Assembly (NCBI RefSeq): GCF_030534315.2
Contig: NZ_CP130558.2
Coordinates: forward strand, 1,602,501 to 1,666,500
Source: Thermoanaerobacterium sp. CMT5567-10
GTDB lineage: Bacteria; Bacillota; Thermoanaerobacteria; Thermoanaerobacterales; Thermoanaerobacteraceae
Reading direction: 5' to 3'
Length of the DNA: 64,000 bases
Of the stretch, positions 62,513 to 64,000 are shown in pieces. Position numbers and translations under genes: made by a program. The stretch's first letter is position 1; every line of letters starts with the position of its first letter. The notes beneath the pieces were generated by a model. That model made no database searches, was not told where the DNA came from, and saw nothing but the letters and a program-made list of their open reading frames with translations.

Positions 62513-63661
62513 TTGATTTATTTTGATAATGCGGCTACATCATATCCTAAGCCAGAATCAGTTTACGATGAGATTGACAGGGTAATGAGGTATTGCGGAA
62601 ATCCAGGGAGAGGCAGTCATAGATTAGCAATAGAGTCTGGAAAGCATATATTAGAGGCAAGGCAGGAGTTGTGCCAGCTTTTTAATATAAATGACCCTAT
62701 GAGAGTAATTTTTACGCTTAATACTACAGATTCTTTAAATATCGCATTAAAAGGCATTTTAAATGAAGGCGATCATGTTATAACATCAAGCATGGAGCAC
62801 AACTCAATGATAAGACCACTGATAGCTTTAAGAGACAGCAACTATATTGATTTGACAATAGTGAAATGCGATCAGAAGGGAAATATTGATGTTGACGATG
62901 TAAGAAAAGCTATTAAGAAAAATACGAAATTGATTGCTATGATACACGCATCGAATGTGACTGGCACATTGATGCCTATAAGGGAAATAGGCAGTATTGC
63001 CCGGGAAATGGGCATATATTTCCTGGTTGATGCTGCACAAACTGCTGGAAGTTATCCTATTGATGTAGAAAAGGATAATATTGATTTATTGGCATTTCCC
63101 GGGCATAAATCTCTCTTTGGTCCACAAGGCACAGGTGGACTTTATGTAAGGGATACGATAAAACTTAAAACGATAAAGGAAGGTGGAACAGGTAGCAATT
63201 CAGAAAATATCCATCAACCTGATATGATGCCAGATATGCTTGAGAGTGGAACGCCAAACACACCTGGTATTGCAGGTCTAAAAGAAGGTGTGAGATATAT
63301 TAGAAGTATAGGTGTAGAAAATATATTAAAACATGAGAGAAAGCTGACAAAAAGGTTTATTGACGGTGTAAAAGATATACCAAACCTTGTATTGTATGGA
63401 AATAGCGATGAAGAAAGGAGAGTTGGAGTTATATCTATAAATATCAAAGATATAGATTCCGGGGAAGTCAGCTACATTCTGGATAAAGCATTTGATATAG
63501 CTACAAGATCTGGTCTTCATTGCTCATCACTGGCTCATCAGACGATAGGTACGTTAAAGACAGGTACAGTCAGATTTGGAATAGGGTATTTTAATACAGA
63601 AGATGAAGTAGATAAAGCTGTAGATGCATTGTACACCATAGCAAAACAAGCGCTGAGTTAA
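62513..63661 (+). CDS. Cysteine desulfurase-like aminotransferase class V
   Basis: About 382 residues. IYFDNAATSYPKPE start, PLP lysine in LAFPGHKSLFGPQGTGGLYV, and catalytic cysteine loop ATRSGLHCSSLAHQTIGT near the C-terminus. Such genes release sulfur or selenium from cysteine or selenocysteine; related ones often sit beside DUF3343 genes. TTG start at 62513, six bases after GGGAGGG. Probably co-transcribed with the HydE fusion. Confidence 0.9.
   Translation: MIYFDNAATSYPKPESVYDEIDRVMRYCGNPGRGSHRLAIESGKHILEARQELCQLFNINDPMRVIFTLNTTDSLNIALKGILNEGDHVITSSMEHNSMIRPLIALRDSNYIDLTIVKCDQKGNIDVDDVRKAIKKNTKLIAMIHASNVTGTLMPIREIGSIAREMGIYFLVDAAQTAGSYPIDVEKDNIDLLAFPGHKSLFGPQGTGGLYVRDTIKLKTIKEGGTGSNSENIHQPDMMPDMLESGTPNTPGIAGLKEGVRYIRSIGVENILKHERKLTKRFIDGVKDIPNLVLYGNSDEERRVGVISINIKDIDSGEVSYILDKAFDIATRSGLHCSSLAHQTIGTLKTGTVRFGIGYFNTEDEVDKAVDALYTIAKQALS
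62996..63009. promoter_or_regulatory. Candidate Noc-binding site
   Basis: ATTGCCCGGGAAAT differs from the Bacillus Noc site ATTTCCCGGGAAAT at one position. It lies inside the cysteine desulfurase-like gene. Confidence 0.5.
63094..63107. promoter_or_regulatory. Candidate Noc-binding half-site
   Basis: ATTTCCCGGGCATA keeps one perfect half (ATTTCCCGGG), 98 bp from the site at 62996 in the same gene. Confidence 0.35.
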
Positions 63662-63690
63662 GGAAATTTATGAAATTCGGAGGAGAAAGT

Positions 63691-64000
63691 ATGCAAGAAC
63701 TGATAATGATATTTAATAAAAACATGAGTTTATTTATTTTATTTGCCATTGTTCTTGGGTTGTTTGATTTCATAGTAGTTATTATAATTAATTCTAAATA
63801 CACAAAATTAAAGAAACAGTATAAGAAGCTTATAAAAGAATTGGAAACTGGAGATGTAATTGAGCTTTTAACAAAGAACATAAGTAAAAATGAAGAATTT
63901 AACGAAAAGCTTGAAAGGTTTAGGAAAGAGTTAAGCATGATAGATAGTGAAATGAAAGCTTCTATAAAGAAAGTTGGTATTGTAAGGTATAATGCATTTA
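63691..64000 (+). CDS. DUF4446 family protein, 5' part
   Basis: ATG 63691, after GGAGGAG, opens a frame that leaves the window after about 103 residues. One membrane helix (SLFILFAIVLGLFDFIVVIII), a coiled coil, then MKASIKKVGIVRYNAF at the edge, the DUF4446 hallmark. DUF4446 genes are common close to parB in clostridia; function unknown. Confidence 0.85.
   Translation, partial: MQELIMIFNKNMSLFILFAIVLGLFDFIVVIIINSKYTKLKKQYKKLIKELETGDVIELLTKNISKNEEFNEKLERFRKELSMIDSEMKASIKKVGIVRYNAF

Overview
The window looks like the replication-origin region of a low-GC, spore-forming, thermophilic anaerobic Firmicute. Thermoanaerobacterium or a close relative is the best guess. This rests on gene order, AT-rich composition (about one third G+C by eye), clostridial-type riboswitches and a HydE-type radical SAM gene. 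The genus is inference.

The origin lies around 49.9-51.9 kb. dnaA has DnaA-box clusters on both sides: the dnaA-dnaN gap and the larger dnaA-rpmH gap. To the right, on the plus strand, is the conserved block rpmH-rnpA-yidD-yidC-jag-mnmE-mnmG-rsmG-nudix-noc-parA-parB. It holds two parS-like sites and is followed by a DUF3343-HydE fusion, a cysteine desulfurase-like gene and a DUF4446 gene cut by the window end. To the left, mostly on the minus strand, come dnaN-yaaA-recF-remB, murT-gatD (plus strand), then gyrB-gyrA.

From 39.4 to 26.5 kb, two amino-acid and vitamin operons lie head to tail. A T-box-controlled ilvN-ilvC-leuA-leuC-leuD-leuB-ilvD-ilvB operon is followed by an FMN-riboswitch-controlled ribD-ribE-ribBA-ribH operon. 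From 26.5 to 16.9 kb are an AI-2E/YtvI-type membrane protein, lepB, T-box-controlled serS with two tRNA-Ser genes, an LCP cell-wall protein, a large UPF0182 membrane protein, a coiled-coil protein and a strikingly glutamine-rich protein.

From 16.8 to 11.9 kb, between two tRNA-Arg genes in the same orientation, lies a small accessory island. It holds an AAA ATPase with a nuclease-like C-terminus and an operator-like triple repeat, an IS30 remnant, a second transposase remnant, a ParB-like remnant, a GAF-LuxR regulator with a broken 3' end, and an unrecognised 51-residue peptide gene.

From 11.9 to 4 kb is the ancient Firmicute block tRNA-Arg/tadA/tRNA-Ser/SRP RNA/dnaX/ybaB/recR. It is interrupted by an IS1634-type element that duplicated 72 bp of the SRP RNA 3' end, and by an HD-GYP sensor gene. 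The left 4 kb hold a homoserine dehydrogenase under a SAM-I riboswitch, a fluoride-riboswitch crcB pair and a tandem HD-GYP protein.

Cis-regulatory RNAs are dense: fluoride, SAM-I, FMN and two T-boxes. All four tRNA-Ser anticodons seen (GGA, CGA, GCT, TGA) lie within 12 kb and near serS. No CRISPR array or rRNA gene was seen.
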